Below, one piece after another: positions 1 to 8,910 of a stretch of 64,000 bases of DNA (position 1 is the stretch's first letter; every line of letters begins with the position of its first letter). The stretch covers positions 62,001-126,000 of the forward strand of contig JAHEZL010000008.1 in NCBI GenBank assembly GCA_023251095.1. Direction: 5' to 3'. A program made the position numbers and the translations under genes. This DNA is from Flavobacteriales bacterium. GTDB lineage: Bacteria > Bacteroidota > Bacteroidia > Flavobacteriales_C > GCA-002722245. The notes under the pieces are model-generated. The model was not told the origin of the DNA. It saw only the letters and a program-made list of their open reading frames with translations, and did not search any database.

Positions 1-247
1 TCATTTCGCAGGCATCATCGGCGGTATCATCTGGGGCATCGGAACTTCTTTTAACATCATCGCTTCAGGAAAAGCGGGCTTTGCTATCTCTTACGGATTG
101 GGACAAGGGGCAACTTTGATTGCTGCCATCTGGGGAGTTTTCATCTGGAAAGAATTTAAAAATGCATCGCGCCTTACCAACTTTTTTCTTGCGCTGATGT
201 TTGTGTTTTATGTGTCGGGATTGCTCGTAATTATTTTATCAAAATAA
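1..247 (+). CDS. GRP/DMT-type sugar permease, C-terminal fragment (partial at window start)
   Basis: The open frame enters from outside the window (codons begin at position 2) and ends at the TAA at 245-247, giving about 81 residues. They form two to three hydrophobic helices with the pattern GGIIWGIGTSFNIIASGKAG, then a polar VFIWKEFKNAS loop and a last helix. This matches the end of the ten-helix GRP/RhaT-type permeases of the drug/metabolite transporter superfamily, which import glucose, ribose or rhamnose with protons; inner membrane. The ADP-ribosylglycohydrolase lipoprotein starts 5 bp downstream, so the two are probably one operon, which favours ribose or a nucleoside-derived sugar as substrate. 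The substrate is inferred, not shown by the fragment. Confidence 0.72.
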   Translation, partial: HFAGIIGGIIWGIGTSFNIIASGKAGFAISYGLGQGATLIAAIWGVFIWKEFKNASRLTNFFLALMFVFYVSGLLVIILSK

Positions 248-252
248 AAGTC

Positions 253-1602
253 ATGAGAAAAAATATATTTTTTATTTCTTTCATTTTATTGGTGGCCTGT
301 TCTTCAGGAGAACATTCAAATTCCTTGGTGAATAAGGATTTTGAATACAAAGAGTATGTTCCTAAATCTACCGACAGAAAAATTTCGCGCTCAAAATATT
401 TAAATCAATTACAAGGATTTTGGCTCGGGCAATGCATTGCCAACTGGACGGGTTTAGTCACCGAAATGGATAAAATCGGCAACGTTGGAGAAATAAAAAC
501 CGGAGCTTTTTATACACGCAACGATTGGGGAAAGCCCGATCAGCCAAGTATCTGGGGACAAGGAATACCGAGTGATTTATCGCCCACCATCGATTTTGTT
601 TTTAAAAATGAAGGAGAGATTTGGGGTGCTGATGACGATACCGATATTGAATATATTTATCAGGAACTTTTGTTTTCAAATAAAACATCTGTGCTGAGTC
701 CTCAGCAAATAAAGGAGGGTTGGATGAAACACATCAAAGCCGAGGAAGAAAATTATTTGTGGGTTTCCAATCAAAAAGCTTTTGATTTGATGCGTGGCGG
801 AATGCTTCCTCCCGAAACCGGTGATCCAAAAAATAATCCCGAATTTGAAATGATTGATGCGCAACTGACCACCGAAATTTTTGGTTTGTTTGCTCCTGCT
901 CGTCCTGATGTTGCATTGAAAATGGCGCATTTGCCTATTCAAACCACAGCACGAAAAAATTCAGAATGGATCTCTGAATTTTATGTGACAATGTATTCTC
1001 TCGCATCTTATGTTGACGAAAAAAAATCAATGAAGGATAAAATTCACTGGATGGCCGATGAAGCACGAAAGCATTTGCCAAACGATTCTTATTCTGCTAA
1101 AATGTTCGATTTTGTGAAAAGTAGATATGCAGCAAACATCCCTTGGGAACAGGCAAGAGATGAAGTATATCAACGCTATCAGGTGGAACAGGCCGATGGT
1201 TATAACATGACTTCACAGAACAAATACGGCAACGGTTGTTTTGCCGCGGGAATTAATTTTGCATCGAGCATTATCAGTCTTTTGTATGGTGAAGGTGATA
1301 TTGTGAATACCATAGAAATCGGAACGCTTGCCGGTTGGGATTCCGATAATCCTACGGCAACATGGGGGGGAATGCTTGGATTTATGCTGGGTAAAGAAGG
1401 TGTGGAAAAAGCTTTCAACAGAAAATTTGCCGATCAGTTTAATATTCACAGGACCAGAATTGGTTTTCCAAATAAGGGCATTGATAATTTTTTAAATATG
1501 GCTACTAGGGGTGTGTTTATTGTGGATAGAGTGGTGCAGGAAGAAATGGGAGGTGGTGTTGATTTGGAAGAGGATGTGTGGTATGTTCCTGAACTGAAAT
1601 AG
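253..1602 (+). CDS. ADP-ribosylglycohydrolase family lipoprotein
   Basis: 449 residues. The N-terminus is a lipoprotein signal with lipobox LVAC (Cys16), so the protein is probably anchored in a membrane outside the cytoplasm. The rest resembles the ADP-ribosylglycohydrolase (DraG/ARH) fold: an early acidic motif ADDDTD at residues 126-131 and a late LAGWDSDNPTA motif near residue 360, the two Asp-rich sites that hold the divalent metals in this family. Family members cleave N- or O-glycosidic bonds of ADP-ribose. Secreted Bacteroidota relatives next to ribose permeases and ribokinases more likely act on nucleosides or ribosides. It starts 5 bp after the permease stop, consistent with co-transcription. 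The substrate is not determined by the sequence. Confidence 0.8.
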   Translation: MRKNIFFISFILLVACSSGEHSNSLVNKDFEYKEYVPKSTDRKISRSKYLNQLQGFWLGQCIANWTGLVTEMDKIGNVGEIKTGAFYTRNDWGKPDQPSIWGQGIPSDLSPTIDFVFKNEGEIWGADDDTDIEYIYQELLFSNKTSVLSPQQIKEGWMKHIKAEEENYLWVSNQKAFDLMRGGMLPPETGDPKNNPEFEMIDAQLTTEIFGLFAPARPDVALKMAHLPIQTTARKNSEWISEFYVTMYSLASYVDEKKSMKDKIHWMADEARKHLPNDSYSAKMFDFVKSRYAANIPWEQARDEVYQRYQVEQADGYNMTSQNKYGNGCFAAGINFASSIISLLYGEGDIVNTIEIGTLAGWDSDNPTATWGGMLGFMLGKEGVEKAFNRKFADQFNIHRTRIGFPNKGIDNFLNMATRGVFIVDRVVQEEMGGGVDLEEDVWYVPELK

Positions 1603-1620
1603 CAAAGCTGCAAGTTGTAA

Positions 1621-1786
1621 AATCCTCCTTGCCCTCACACAATTCCTTCGCACTCCTCCTTTTTCAAAGGAGGAAGTTAATTAGCTGGCATTTCCTGAAG
1701 TGTATTGTGAAAATGGATGAGTAGCGCACTTCTCCCTTTGTAAAAGGGAGAGAGCGGAGGATTGATGTGTGAGGGCAAGAGGGATT
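1621..1786. repeat. Palindromic intergenic element with two inner hairpins
   Basis: The outer arms 1621-1646 and 1759-1786 are near-perfect inverted repeats; the shared core is GTGTGAGGGCAAG and its complement. Inside are two smaller perfect hairpins: TCCTCCTTT/AAAGGAGGA (1654-1674) and CTCCCTTT/AAAGGGAG (1732-1750). No coding frame is seen. The structure resembles a non-autonomous, MITE-like repeat. It fills most of the 285 bp gap between the lipoprotein and the phosphoesterase and could also stop transcription of the upstream operon. Confidence 0.6.
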
Positions 1787-1887
1787 TTTAACTTTGGGAT
1801 TGTCTAAACCCTACCATTTTTGGTTGGATTTCTCCCTCCTTACTCCCCTATATTTGAAAGAACACCAAAACATAAACCCATACTGAT

Positions 1888-3798
1888 ATGAAAAAGATAT
1901 TCACCTTTATTTGCTCTTTCTTTTTAGCGATAGCAAATGCTCAGGATTTTACGTTGATGGTTTTGCCCGATACGCAATTTTACATTGTAAGCTGGAGCAC
2001 GCCGGCTGCAGGCGGACAAGGGAAGCCTATCATGTTTCAACATCAGATTGATTTCATTAAAACACAAAAAGACAATTTGAATATCAAATTTGTAACACAT
2101 GTTGGCGATATTGTGGATCATGGTGATCAGAAGTGGGAGTGGGATCTGGCAAATTCATATATGAGTCAGCTGGATGGTGTGGTCCCTTACGCCATCGCTC
2201 CCGGAAATCACGATGCCGATGTGATGTGGACCCACAATTATACTTTGCTGAATACTACTTTTCCGGCATCCCGTTATAAAAATGAAACCTGGTTCGGTGG
2301 AAATTTTCCTGTAGGAAATTATAAAAACAATTATGAATTGTTCACTGCCAGCGGAATGGATTTTATCATCATTCACCTGGAATCCGATCCTCAACCAGAT
2401 GCGAGAACATGGGCTTCAGGAATTTTGGATTTGTATCCCAATCGCCGCGCCATCATCACCACGCACTGGTATTTGGAAGGTGGCATGACTGCACAGGGAA
2501 CCAATATCTGGAATGATGTGATCAACAACCACGCAAATGTTTTTATGGTGATTTGCGGTCACTCTTGCGCACGTGAGGGGATGTCGACTTCCACCAATAA
2601 ATTCGGCGGAAAAGTGTACCAGATTTTAACCGATTATCAATGTGATTACAATGGCGGTAACGGACAGTTGCGCTACTACACTTTTCATCCCGATCAAAAT
2701 AAAATTGAAGGATTTACTTATTCTGTAGAGACACAAAAATATGGCACGCATTTTCTGATGGATTATCAAATGTCAACACCTACAACACCTCAGATATCAG
2801 CCGTTACGGCAACACCATCAGCTGTGAAATCAACTGACGCGGTGAAAGTTTCTGCTACGATTAGCGACGACGGAAGTATTTCTTCGGCGACTTTATTCTG
2901 GGGATTAACGGCAGGAAATCTTGGCAATACTTTAAATATGACGGCCGTAGGAAATACTTATTCGGCCACTATTCCGGCACAAGTGGATGGATCATCCGTG
3001 TACTATAAAATCAGCGCCACTGATAATTCTGCAAATACCACAACTTCTTCTGTTGCGAATTATACGGTGTCGAATAACAGCAGCGTTTGTTATGCTACTT
3101 ACGACGGAAGTGATTTAAATTTCACAGGATTCGGAGGCAGTAACTTTGCTAAAGTGGCTAATCCTTCTGCTACAGGAATCAACACCAGCGCTATGGTTGG
3201 ACAATGCATTAAAGATCCTGCGTCACAAACCTGGGCGGGAATTTTCTCTACCACTCTTTCTTCTAAATTGGATTTCTCCGCCAATAAAATTTTTAAAATG
3301 AAAGTGAACAGTCCGAAAGCCTGCACGGTATTAATTAAACTGGAAGATGCTGCCAACGCCGCAACTGTCAAAGAAGTTCAGGTGAACACTACTCAAGTAA
3401 ATGCATGGGAAGAATTGGCTTTTGATTTCACGGGAGCAGCTTCTGCCACCTACAATAAAATCACTTTGTTTTTTGATTTTGGTGCAACTTCGGGTAACAC
3501 CTTTTATTTTGATGATTTGTGTTTTGTGCCTGACATAAGCACTGGAATTGCAGAGGGAACAAGTGTTTTCAAAAAATTAAATATTTATCCTAATCCTGCC
3601 AATGATGTTTTGAATATTGAAAATTCCCGTCCGATCGAAGAAGTGCATATTCACAATGTAGCAGGACAGGAAGTAGAAAGTGTTTTTACTGCGGGCTTAA
3701 GCGTGAAGATTCCAACCTGTGATTTGCCTAGAGGAATTTACACCGTCACCATTCGCGCAAATGATGAAGTAATGTATCAGAAATTTGTTAAAGAGTAA
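1888..3798 (+). CDS. Secreted calcineurin-like metallophosphoesterase with T9SS sorting domain
   Basis: 636 residues. A signal peptide ends near residue 18 (…ANAQ). The metallophosphoesterase domain carries the usual metal ligands in order: D28 in PDTQ, GDIVDHGD at 73-80, GNHD at 106-109, a THW motif near 190 and GHS near 220. This predicts a dinuclear metal site hydrolysing phosphate mono- or diesters outside the cell. After it come an immunoglobulin/Fn3-like segment (about 300-390) and a jelly-roll segment resembling a carbohydrate-binding domain (about 400-540). The last 80 residues are a T9SS type A sorting domain (NIYPNPANDVL, then LPRGIYTV). It looks monocistronic and ends in a terminator. 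The physiological substrate cannot be read from the sequence. Confidence 0.85.
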   Translation: MKKIFTFICSFFLAIANAQDFTLMVLPDTQFYIVSWSTPAAGGQGKPIMFQHQIDFIKTQKDNLNIKFVTHVGDIVDHGDQKWEWDLANSYMSQLDGVVPYAIAPGNHDADVMWTHNYTLLNTTFPASRYKNETWFGGNFPVGNYKNNYELFTASGMDFIIIHLESDPQPDARTWASGILDLYPNRRAIITTHWYLEGGMTAQGTNIWNDVINNHANVFMVICGHSCAREGMSTSTNKFGGKVYQILTDYQCDYNGGNGQLRYYTFHPDQNKIEGFTYSVETQKYGTHFLMDYQMSTPTTPQISAVTATPSAVKSTDAVKVSATISDDGSISSATLFWGLTAGNLGNTLNMTAVGNTYSATIPAQVDGSSVYYKISATDNSANTTTSSVANYTVSNNSSVCYATYDGSDLNFTGFGGSNFAKVANPSATGINTSAMVGQCIKDPASQTWAGIFSTTLSSKLDFSANKIFKMKVNSPKACTVLIKLEDAANAATVKEVQVNTTQVNAWEELAFDFTGAASATYNKITLFFDFGATSGNTFYFDDLCFVPDISTGIAEGTSVFKKLNIYPNPANDVLNIENSRPIEEVHIHNVAGQEVESVFTAGLSVKIPTCDLPRGIYTVTIRANDEVMYQKFVKE

Positions 3799-3834
3799 TC
3801 TAGTTCCCTCCTGTATTTATAATACCCCCTAGTG

Positions 3835-3870
3835 AATTGAGATAAGAAGCGCCAGCTTTTCATCTCAATT
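3835..3870 (+). terminator. Rho-independent terminator after the phosphoesterase
   Basis: The arms AATTGAGAT (3835-3843) and ATCTCAATT (3862-3870) are perfectly complementary and are followed on the plus strand by TTTTT. It lies between the plus-strand phosphoesterase and the minus-strand modC. The T-run favours termination of the plus-strand transcript. Confidence 0.7.
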
Positions 3871-3873
3871 TTT

Positions 3874-4752
3874 TTATGCTTTGTATTTTATCACGCTGGG
3901 ATTAAAAGCTTTCGAAACAATCAAAACACTGTCGCCAATATTGAGTTGTTCCGCTTCTTCTTTGGTGATGATCACCTTCATAAGGTTGTTGCCCGACAGT
4001 ATTTGGGCGATGTACACAATGTCATTTTGAACTAGAGAAATCAACTGTCCGGCGATTTGCACTTTTCCTGATATCTGATGGTTGTGGAAAAGTAAATCGG
4101 GAGAACCTTGCTGTACAATTTTTCCGAAATCCATTTTGATGACGGTATCGGCGAGGCGATAAATCTCGGAAGTATCGTGACTGATCATGATGGTAGTGAG
4201 ACCAAAATGTTTGTGAATTTTTATAAGTTCATCCTGTAATTTCAATCGCATTTCATTGTCAAGAGAAGAGAGCGGTTCATCCAGTAAAAGCAAATCGGGT
4301 TGCTTTACCAAAGCACGTGCGAGTGCAACGCGTTGCTGTTGTCCGCCGGAGAGCGTAGTCACGGAAGTGTTTGCCAACCCTGCGAGTCCGGTGATTTCTA
4401 ACAATTCATCAACGAAGTTTTTGTTTTTTTTATCGGGTAAAACAAATTCTAAATTTTGTCGCACACTCATATTAGGAAAGAGCGCATAATCCTGAAATAC
4501 AAATCCGATTTTTCTTTTTTGAGGCGATAGCGTTATTTTTTTTTCTTTGTCGAACCAGGTTTCTTTTCCGGCAATAATGCGCCCTTTATCAGGTTCGGTG
4601 ATTCCCGCAAGCATTTTTAAAAAGGTAGTTTTTCCCGCCCCCGATTTTCCGTAAAGGGCTACAAATTGTTTTTCGGAAATTTGTAAATCAATATCCAAAA
4701 GCATGTCGCCCTGTGCTGAATGTAGTTTTTTGGAAAGTTGAATTTCAAACAT
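3874..4752 (-). CDS. modC: Molybdate ABC transporter ATP-binding protein
   Basis: 292 residues from the ATG at 4752, one base after the modB stop. A longer in-frame start exists but lies inside modB. Cytoplasmic ATPase that powers molybdate import. Visible motifs: Walker A GKSGAGKT, signature LSGGQQQRVALARAL, Walker B LLLLDEP and the switch His in MISHD. The C-terminal 65 residues form a single TOBE/Mop-type oxyanion-binding domain (…IAQILSGNNLMKVIIT…), normal for ModC. It is the last gene of modA-mop-modB-modC. Molybdate import would supply molybdenum-cofactor enzymes, but none is encoded in this window. Confidence 0.93.
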   Translation of the reverse strand: MFEIQLSKKLHSAQGDMLLDIDLQISEKQFVALYGKSGAGKTTFLKMLAGITEPDKGRIIAGKETWFDKEKKITLSPQKRKIGFVFQDYALFPNMSVRQNLEFVLPDKKNKNFVDELLEITGLAGLANTSVTTLSGGQQQRVALARALVKQPDLLLLDEPLSSLDNEMRLKLQDELIKIHKHFGLTTIMISHDTSEIYRLADTVIKMDFGKIVQQGSPDLLFHNHQISGKVQIAGQLISLVQNDIVYIAQILSGNNLMKVIITKEEAEQLNIGDSVLIVSKAFNPSVIKYKA

Positions 4753-4753
4753 G

Positions 4754-5413
4754 TTAGAAAATTTTAGTTTTCCATTTTTTATTGAACAGAAAAAGCAAAA
4801 TGACAAAAGAAAGTGCGAGCAATACCAGCGAATAAAAATTTGCGGCATCGTAATTCATGCTTTCTACTTCATCGTAAATGGCCAGTGATGCTACTTTGGT
4901 AACGCCCGGAATATTTCCGCCTATCATCATCACCACGCCGAATTCACCAACGGTGTGCGCAAAGGTGAGCACAATTCCGGTGAGTAAGGCCGGTTTAATG
5001 TTGGGAATCAATACCCGAAAAAAAGTTTTTCGAGGAGAAATTCCCAGCGTATATGCCGCGTCTTTTAAAGAAGGCGAAAGATTTTGAAACCCGGATTGAA
5101 CAGGATGAATCATGAAAGGCAAACTGTAAATGACGGAAGCGATGATCAATCCTTCAAAAGAAAAAAGTAAGCGCACTGAAAAATATTGGTCTAAAAATTT
5201 CCCGAAAAAATTATTCGGACTGAAAGCGAGCAGCAAATAAAATCCCAGTACTGATGGTGGCAATATCATGGGCAAACTGATTACGCTTTCAAAAACAGGT
5301 TTTAATTTATTTTTGCTTTGCGACAACCAATACGCCAATGGTACACCAATCACCAGTAAAATAGCGGTGGTGATGAGAGACAGTGTAAATGAAAGTAACA
5401 AAGGTTCCCACAT
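4754..5413 (-). CDS. modB: Molybdate ABC transporter permease
   Basis: 219 residues with five to six hydrophobic helices. The EAA-type coupling loop is visible as DAAYTLGISPRKTFF near residues 138-152, which docks on the ModC ATPase. LPPSVLGFYLL is typical of ModB/CysT permeases. Inner-membrane channel for molybdate (or tungstate). It starts 3 bp after the mop stop and ends one base before modC, so translation is probably coupled. Confidence 0.93.
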   Translation of the reverse strand: MWEPLLLSFTLSLITTAILLVIGVPLAYWLSQSKNKLKPVFESVISLPMILPPSVLGFYLLLAFSPNNFFGKFLDQYFSVRLLFSFEGLIIASVIYSLPFMIHPVQSGFQNLSPSLKDAAYTLGISPRKTFFRVLIPNIKPALLTGIVLTFAHTVGEFGVVMMIGGNIPGVTKVASLAIYDEVESMNYDAANFYSLVLLALSFVILLFLFNKKWKTKIF

Positions 5414-5416
5414 AAT

Positions 5417-5809
5417 TTACTGCTGTATCAATAATAAATCATTTGTTTTTACCAGTGCTTCCAGTTCTTTTCCCACAAAGAGATTCAGCTTTTCACAACT
5501 CTCTGCGGTGATGATGGAAGTGATAATTTGGTTTTTAAAATTCAAAACAACTTCACACAATATTTTTCCTTTTTGAATGGATTTTATGCTGCAGGAAAAG
5601 CGGTTTTCAATGCTGATGCCCTCGCCGGTATTTTCACGCAATATGACTTCTGTTTCTTTAAAAGCCATGTACACCGACTGGCCAACTTTAATGGAGTCAT
5701 CCTGACTGATGATCAACGAAGAAAAAATTTCATTTTCGCATTTCAGGTTGACTAAAGCCAGATCACCGCTCGTTTTTATTTCCGTTATGTCTGCTAAAAT
5801 CCGATTCAT
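5417..5809 (-). CDS. Molybdenum-binding protein with two TOBE/Mop domains
   Basis: 130 residues forming two tandem copies of the about 65-residue TOBE/Mop fold (each starting N-x-L/F-x…I-x-x-I, with SIKVGQSVYMAFKETEVIL closing the first). Proteins of this type (molbindins, or the C-terminal part of ModE) bind molybdate in the cytoplasm and buffer or sense it. There is no helix-turn-helix, so it is not a full ModE regulator. Its start codon overlaps the modA stop by 4 bp, and it sits between modA and modB, an insertion I regard as a lineage-specific arrangement. Storage or delivery of molybdate is inferred from family membership. Confidence 0.82.
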   Translation of the reverse strand: MNRILADITEIKTSGDLALVNLKCENEIFSSLIISQDDSIKVGQSVYMAFKETEVILRENTGEGISIENRFSCSIKSIQKGKILCEVVLNFKNQIITSIITAESCEKLNLFVGKELEALVKTNDLLLIQQ

Positions 5810-6555
5810 TTTGTAAACTGGTAACCGTATTTTTTTAAAATGTTTTGTGCTTTCGCCGAGTAAATATAATTGTAAAAAGCGTCGGCATCAGTTTTATTTC
5901 CGTTGGCGTGTTTTAATACAACTGCACCTTGTTCTATAGGAGTGTAAGCTTTTTTGTCGATGTCGATCCAACGGCCTTTGCCTTGCATTTCCGGACTCAT
6001 CACTACCGATTTTGCCGTAAAACCAACATCGGCACTTTTAGACGTAATGTATTGATTTACCTGCGAAATACTTTCGCCGTACACTATTTTTTTCTCCACG
6101 GCATCGTAGAGTTTATAATATTTCATCACATCCACGGCAGCTACGCCATAAGGTGCCAACTTGGGATTGGCGATGGCAATGCTTTTTACATTTGCAGCGA
6201 GTAAGCTCTTCATGATCAGGCCTTCTTCAATCGTTAACGACCACAATACCAAACTTCCGTAAGCGTAAACTTTTGGTTCTCCAAGGGTGAGCCCTTCTTT
6301 GTGTAGTTGATTTGGAAAATCCATATCTGCCGACATGAAAATATCAAACGGAGCACCTTCGCGGATTTGTGCAGTGAGTTTTCCTGATGAACCGATGATG
6401 AGTTCAATGTCTTTCCCTGTTTCTTTTTCGTAGAGTATTTCAATCGCTTTCATCGCATATTGCGCATTGGCGGACACAGCGATGGTGATTTTTTCCTCCG
6501 CTAAATTTCCTGAGGTGAAAACAAAAACCGCTAAGAGGACAAGGAAGGGCTTCAT
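5806..6555 (-). CDS. modA: Molybdate ABC transporter substrate-binding protein
   Basis: 249 residues with an N-terminal signal peptide (hydrophobic to about residue 18). The mature start ITIAVSANAQYAMKAI, then IIGSSGKLTAQIREGAPFDIF, are characteristic of ModA, whose Ser residues in these loops hold the oxyanion by hydrogen bonds. Also visible are IANPKLAPYGVAA and the hinge region GESISQVNQYI. Periplasmic receptor delivering molybdate to ModB. First gene of the operon; its stop overlaps the next start (ATGA). Confidence 0.95.
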   Translation of the reverse strand: MKPFLVLLAVFVFTSGNLAEEKITIAVSANAQYAMKAIEILYEKETGKDIELIIGSSGKLTAQIREGAPFDIFMSADMDFPNQLHKEGLTLGEPKVYAYGSLVLWSLTIEEGLIMKSLLAANVKSIAIANPKLAPYGVAAVDVMKYYKLYDAVEKKIVYGESISQVNQYITSKSADVGFTAKSVVMSPEMQGKGRWIDIDKKAYTPIEQGAVVLKHANGNKTDADAFYNYIYSAKAQNILKKYGYQFTK

Positions 6556-6603
6556 ACGTTTTTATTGTAAAAATACAACTAATGAAATGCAATAATACAA
6601 AAA

Positions 6604-6619
6604 TTTAGACTAATCTAAA
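6604..6619. promoter_or_regulatory. Palindrome upstream of modA (possible operator)
   Basis: TTTAGA-CTAA-TCTAAA is a perfect 6+6 inverted repeat with a 4 bp spacer, 49-64 bp upstream of the modA start in the AT-rich gap shared with the divergent HAD gene. Position and symmetry fit a repressor site for the molybdate operon. No regulator is assigned. Confidence 0.35.
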
Positions 6620-6636
6620 TATATTTTCCGAAATAC

Positions 6637-6667
6637 TTGATTTGTAATTTATATGGGTGTAAATTTG
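6637..6667 (+). promoter_or_regulatory. Bacteroidota-type promoter for the HAD phosphatase gene
   Basis: TTG at 6637-6639, 20 bp spacer, then a perfect TAnnTTTG element (TAAATTTG, 6660-6667), the Bacteroidota primary-sigma consensus. This puts the transcription start after the upstream in-frame ATG at 6653 and supports the later start codon at 6713. Confidence 0.6.
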
Positions 6668-6712
6668 GGAATACACGGGGGTGTAGTCTTAACAACTTGT
6701 AAAAGAAAACTT

Positions 6713-7525
6713 ATGAAACGCAAAGGATTTTTAATCGACATGGATGGTGTTATCTACAAAGGAAAGGAACCCATACCCGGAGCAATCCAATTCATCAACA
6801 AATTAAAATCGGAAAATATTCCCTTTTTATTCCTCACAAATAACAGTCAGAAAACCGGCAGAGATGTTTGTTACAAGCTCAAGCGTTTGGGCTTCGATGT
6901 GGAAGTGAAAGATATTTTCACTTGCGGATTGGCTACAGCAAGATATCTTGCCAATACAAAACCCAATGGTAGTGCTTATGTAATAGGAGAGGGTGGATTG
7001 ATTACCGAATTACATCAACACGGCTATTCCATTGTAGATGACAATCCGGATTATGTAGTGATTGGCGAAGGAAGAACGATCATGCTGGAAAGCGTTGACA
7101 AAGCGGTAAACATGGTGATGAACGGTGCAAAATTAATTGCTACGAATCTGGATCCTAACTGTCCGGTTGACGGCGGAAAATACCGCGCAGGCTGCGGAGC
7201 TTTTGTGGCGATGATAGAATTCGCCACCGGAAAAAAAGCTTTCAGCGTGGGAAAACCGAGTCCGATTATGATGCGCATGGCCCGCAAAACTTTGCAGCTC
7301 ACCACCGATGAAACCATCATGATAGGCGATACTATGGAAACCGATATTTTAGGTGCGGGTACAATGGGATTCACAACAATACTCACGCTTTCGGGAGTAG
7401 CTAAAAAAGAAAACCTGAATGATTACGGTTATTCTCCCGATTACATTATCAATTCCATCAATGATTTATTGAACGAAGATTTTTTCGCGCAAATCATGGA
7501 CAGGAAAAAATTGTTGGTGGCGTAG
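6713..7525 (+). CDS. HAD-IIA family sugar-phosphatase (NagD-like)
   Basis: 270 residues from the ATG at 6713, chosen because the homology begins at once (KGFLIDMDGVIYKG) and a promoter overlaps the earlier ATG at 6653. HAD motif I is DMDG with the nucleophile and acid/base Asp, motif II is TNNS, motif III/IV includes GKPSP and GDTMETDI. The cap of about 100 residues between motifs II and III is the C2a type of the NagD/p-nitrophenylphosphatase group. Cytoplasmic phosphatase acting on small phosphorylated metabolites, perhaps as house-cleaning; substrate unknown. Ends 13 bp from the convergent hemN. Confidence 0.88.
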   Translation: MKRKGFLIDMDGVIYKGKEPIPGAIQFINKLKSENIPFLFLTNNSQKTGRDVCYKLKRLGFDVEVKDIFTCGLATARYLANTKPNGSAYVIGEGGLITELHQHGYSIVDDNPDYVVIGEGRTIMLESVDKAVNMVMNGAKLIATNLDPNCPVDGGKYRAGCGAFVAMIEFATGKKAFSVGKPSPIMMRMARKTLQLTTDETIMIGDTMETDILGAGTMGFTTILTLSGVAKKENLNDYGYSPDYIINSINDLLNEDFFAQIMDRKKLLVA

Positions 7526-7538
7526 GTAGTTTTTGTAA

Positions 7539-8894
7539 TTACACTGCCTTACTGAAAGTATCTTTTTCAGGAATCTTTTGCCAGTAGCGGAGATCCATAG
7601 CCAGACAAATATTGCGCAAAAATATTTTGCCTTTTTCGGTGACTGAAAATGAATAGTGGTGTGATTCAATTAATCCGTCTACAGCCAATTCATGTAAACG
7701 TTTGATGATGCCTGTTTCCCGCATTTGCACCAGCTCTTCGTGCATCCATTCGGTTTGGTATTGGCACATGATATTTAAAATCTGGTGACGGATAAATAAA
7801 TCTTCGTCGTTTAAATGATGTCCGTTAGTGAGCGGTAATTTTCCTGATAAAACAGTGTTTTGATAAGTCTCCACTTCTTTGATATTTTGCGCAAAGGCAG
7901 TCCAGGTGTCGCTAATGGCCGAGACTCCGAGTCCTATCAATAATTTTGTCTGATTGTCGGTATAGCCCATAAAATTACGGTGCAGCTTTCCGTTTTTTTC
8001 GGCAATAAATAATTCATCGTGCGGTAAAGCAAAATGATCCATGCCAATTTCTTTATAGCCGTTTTGAGCCAATAAATTTTTCCCTTCTTCATACAAGGCG
8101 CGTTTGTATTCTTTGCCCGGAAGGTCTGTGTCGCTGTAATGTCGCTGTCCGGGACGTTTCCACGGCACATGTGCATAGGAGTAAAATGAAATTCTGTCGG
8201 GTTGTAATTCGGCAACTTTTTTGAAAGTATAGAGGATACTTTCTAAAGTTTGAAAAGGCAAACCGTAAATTAAATCGTAGCTTATAGAAGTGTAGCCAAT
8301 GCTTCTGGCCAGTTCAGTAACAGTGCGCACATCTTTAATGCTTTGATAGCGGTTGATGGCTTGTTGCACCTTCCCGTCGAAATCCTGAATACCTAAACTC
8401 AGTCTTCGAAAACCCATATTATACAGCACTTTCAGGTGTTCTTCTGTAGTGTTCGCAGGATGAGCTTCAAAGCTGAATTTTGGATCAGCAGATTTTTCAC
8501 AACCTTTTAAAATTCCCGAGATTAATATTTTTAAATTTTCGGGAGAGAAGAACGTGGGCGTTCCTCCACCCAGATGCAGCTCTTTTATTTTGGGTGCTTT
8601 TTGAAAAATGTTTTTGTATAAATTCCATTCTGCGAGAACGGCGAAAATGTAAGGAGTTTCCACCTGATGGTTCACCGTGATGCGTGTGTTGCAGGCGCAG
8701 TAGGTGCATAGGCTTTCGCAGAAGGGCAAATGAATATACAAACTGATTCCGTTGGTATCATTGCTTTCATCAAAAGTGATTTTCACCTGCTTTTTATATT
8801 CATCATCACTGATGTTATTTCCCCAGTATGGAACAGTTGGATAGCTGGTGTAACGCGGACAGGCTATGTCGTATTTATCAATGAGGGTTTTCAT
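7539..8894 (-). CDS. hemN: Oxygen-independent coproporphyrinogen III oxidase
   Basis: 451 residues from the ATG at 8894; a longer frame to 8957 runs into a palindromic repeat and lacks homology. The N-terminus IACPRYTSYPTVPYW and the radical-SAM motif CESLCTYC (Cys59, 63, 66, with Cys68 after) identify anaerobic HemN, which decarboxylates coproporphyrinogen III to protoporphyrinogen IX using S-adenosylmethionine and a [4Fe-4S] cluster. The SAM-binding LGGGTPTF motif and the C-terminal HemN domain are present. Heme made at low oxygen would supply the cbb3 oxidase encoded just upstream. A palindromic element separates it from the SafE-like gene. No TGA-N6-TCA box pair is seen in front of it. 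Confidence 0.95.
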   Translation of the reverse strand: MKTLIDKYDIACPRYTSYPTVPYWGNNISDDEYKKQVKITFDESNDTNGISLYIHLPFCESLCTYCACNTRITVNHQVETPYIFAVLAEWNLYKNIFQKAPKIKELHLGGGTPTFFSPENLKILISGILKGCEKSADPKFSFEAHPANTTEEHLKVLYNMGFRRLSLGIQDFDGKVQQAINRYQSIKDVRTVTELARSIGYTSISYDLIYGLPFQTLESILYTFKKVAELQPDRISFYSYAHVPWKRPGQRHYSDTDLPGKEYKRALYEEGKNLLAQNGYKEIGMDHFALPHDELFIAEKNGKLHRNFMGYTDNQTKLLIGLGVSAISDTWTAFAQNIKEVETYQNTVLSGKLPLTNGHHLNDEDLFIRHQILNIMCQYQTEWMHEELVQMRETGIIKRLHELAVDGLIESHHYSFSVTEKGKIFLRNICLAMDLRYWQKIPEKDTFSKAV

Positions 8895-8910
8895 ATAAAT
8901 TAAATTTAGT

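Noticed and set aside
6653-6712. Upstream extension of the HAD phosphatase by 20 residues
   Set aside because: It overlaps a good promoter and family homology starts only at 6713.
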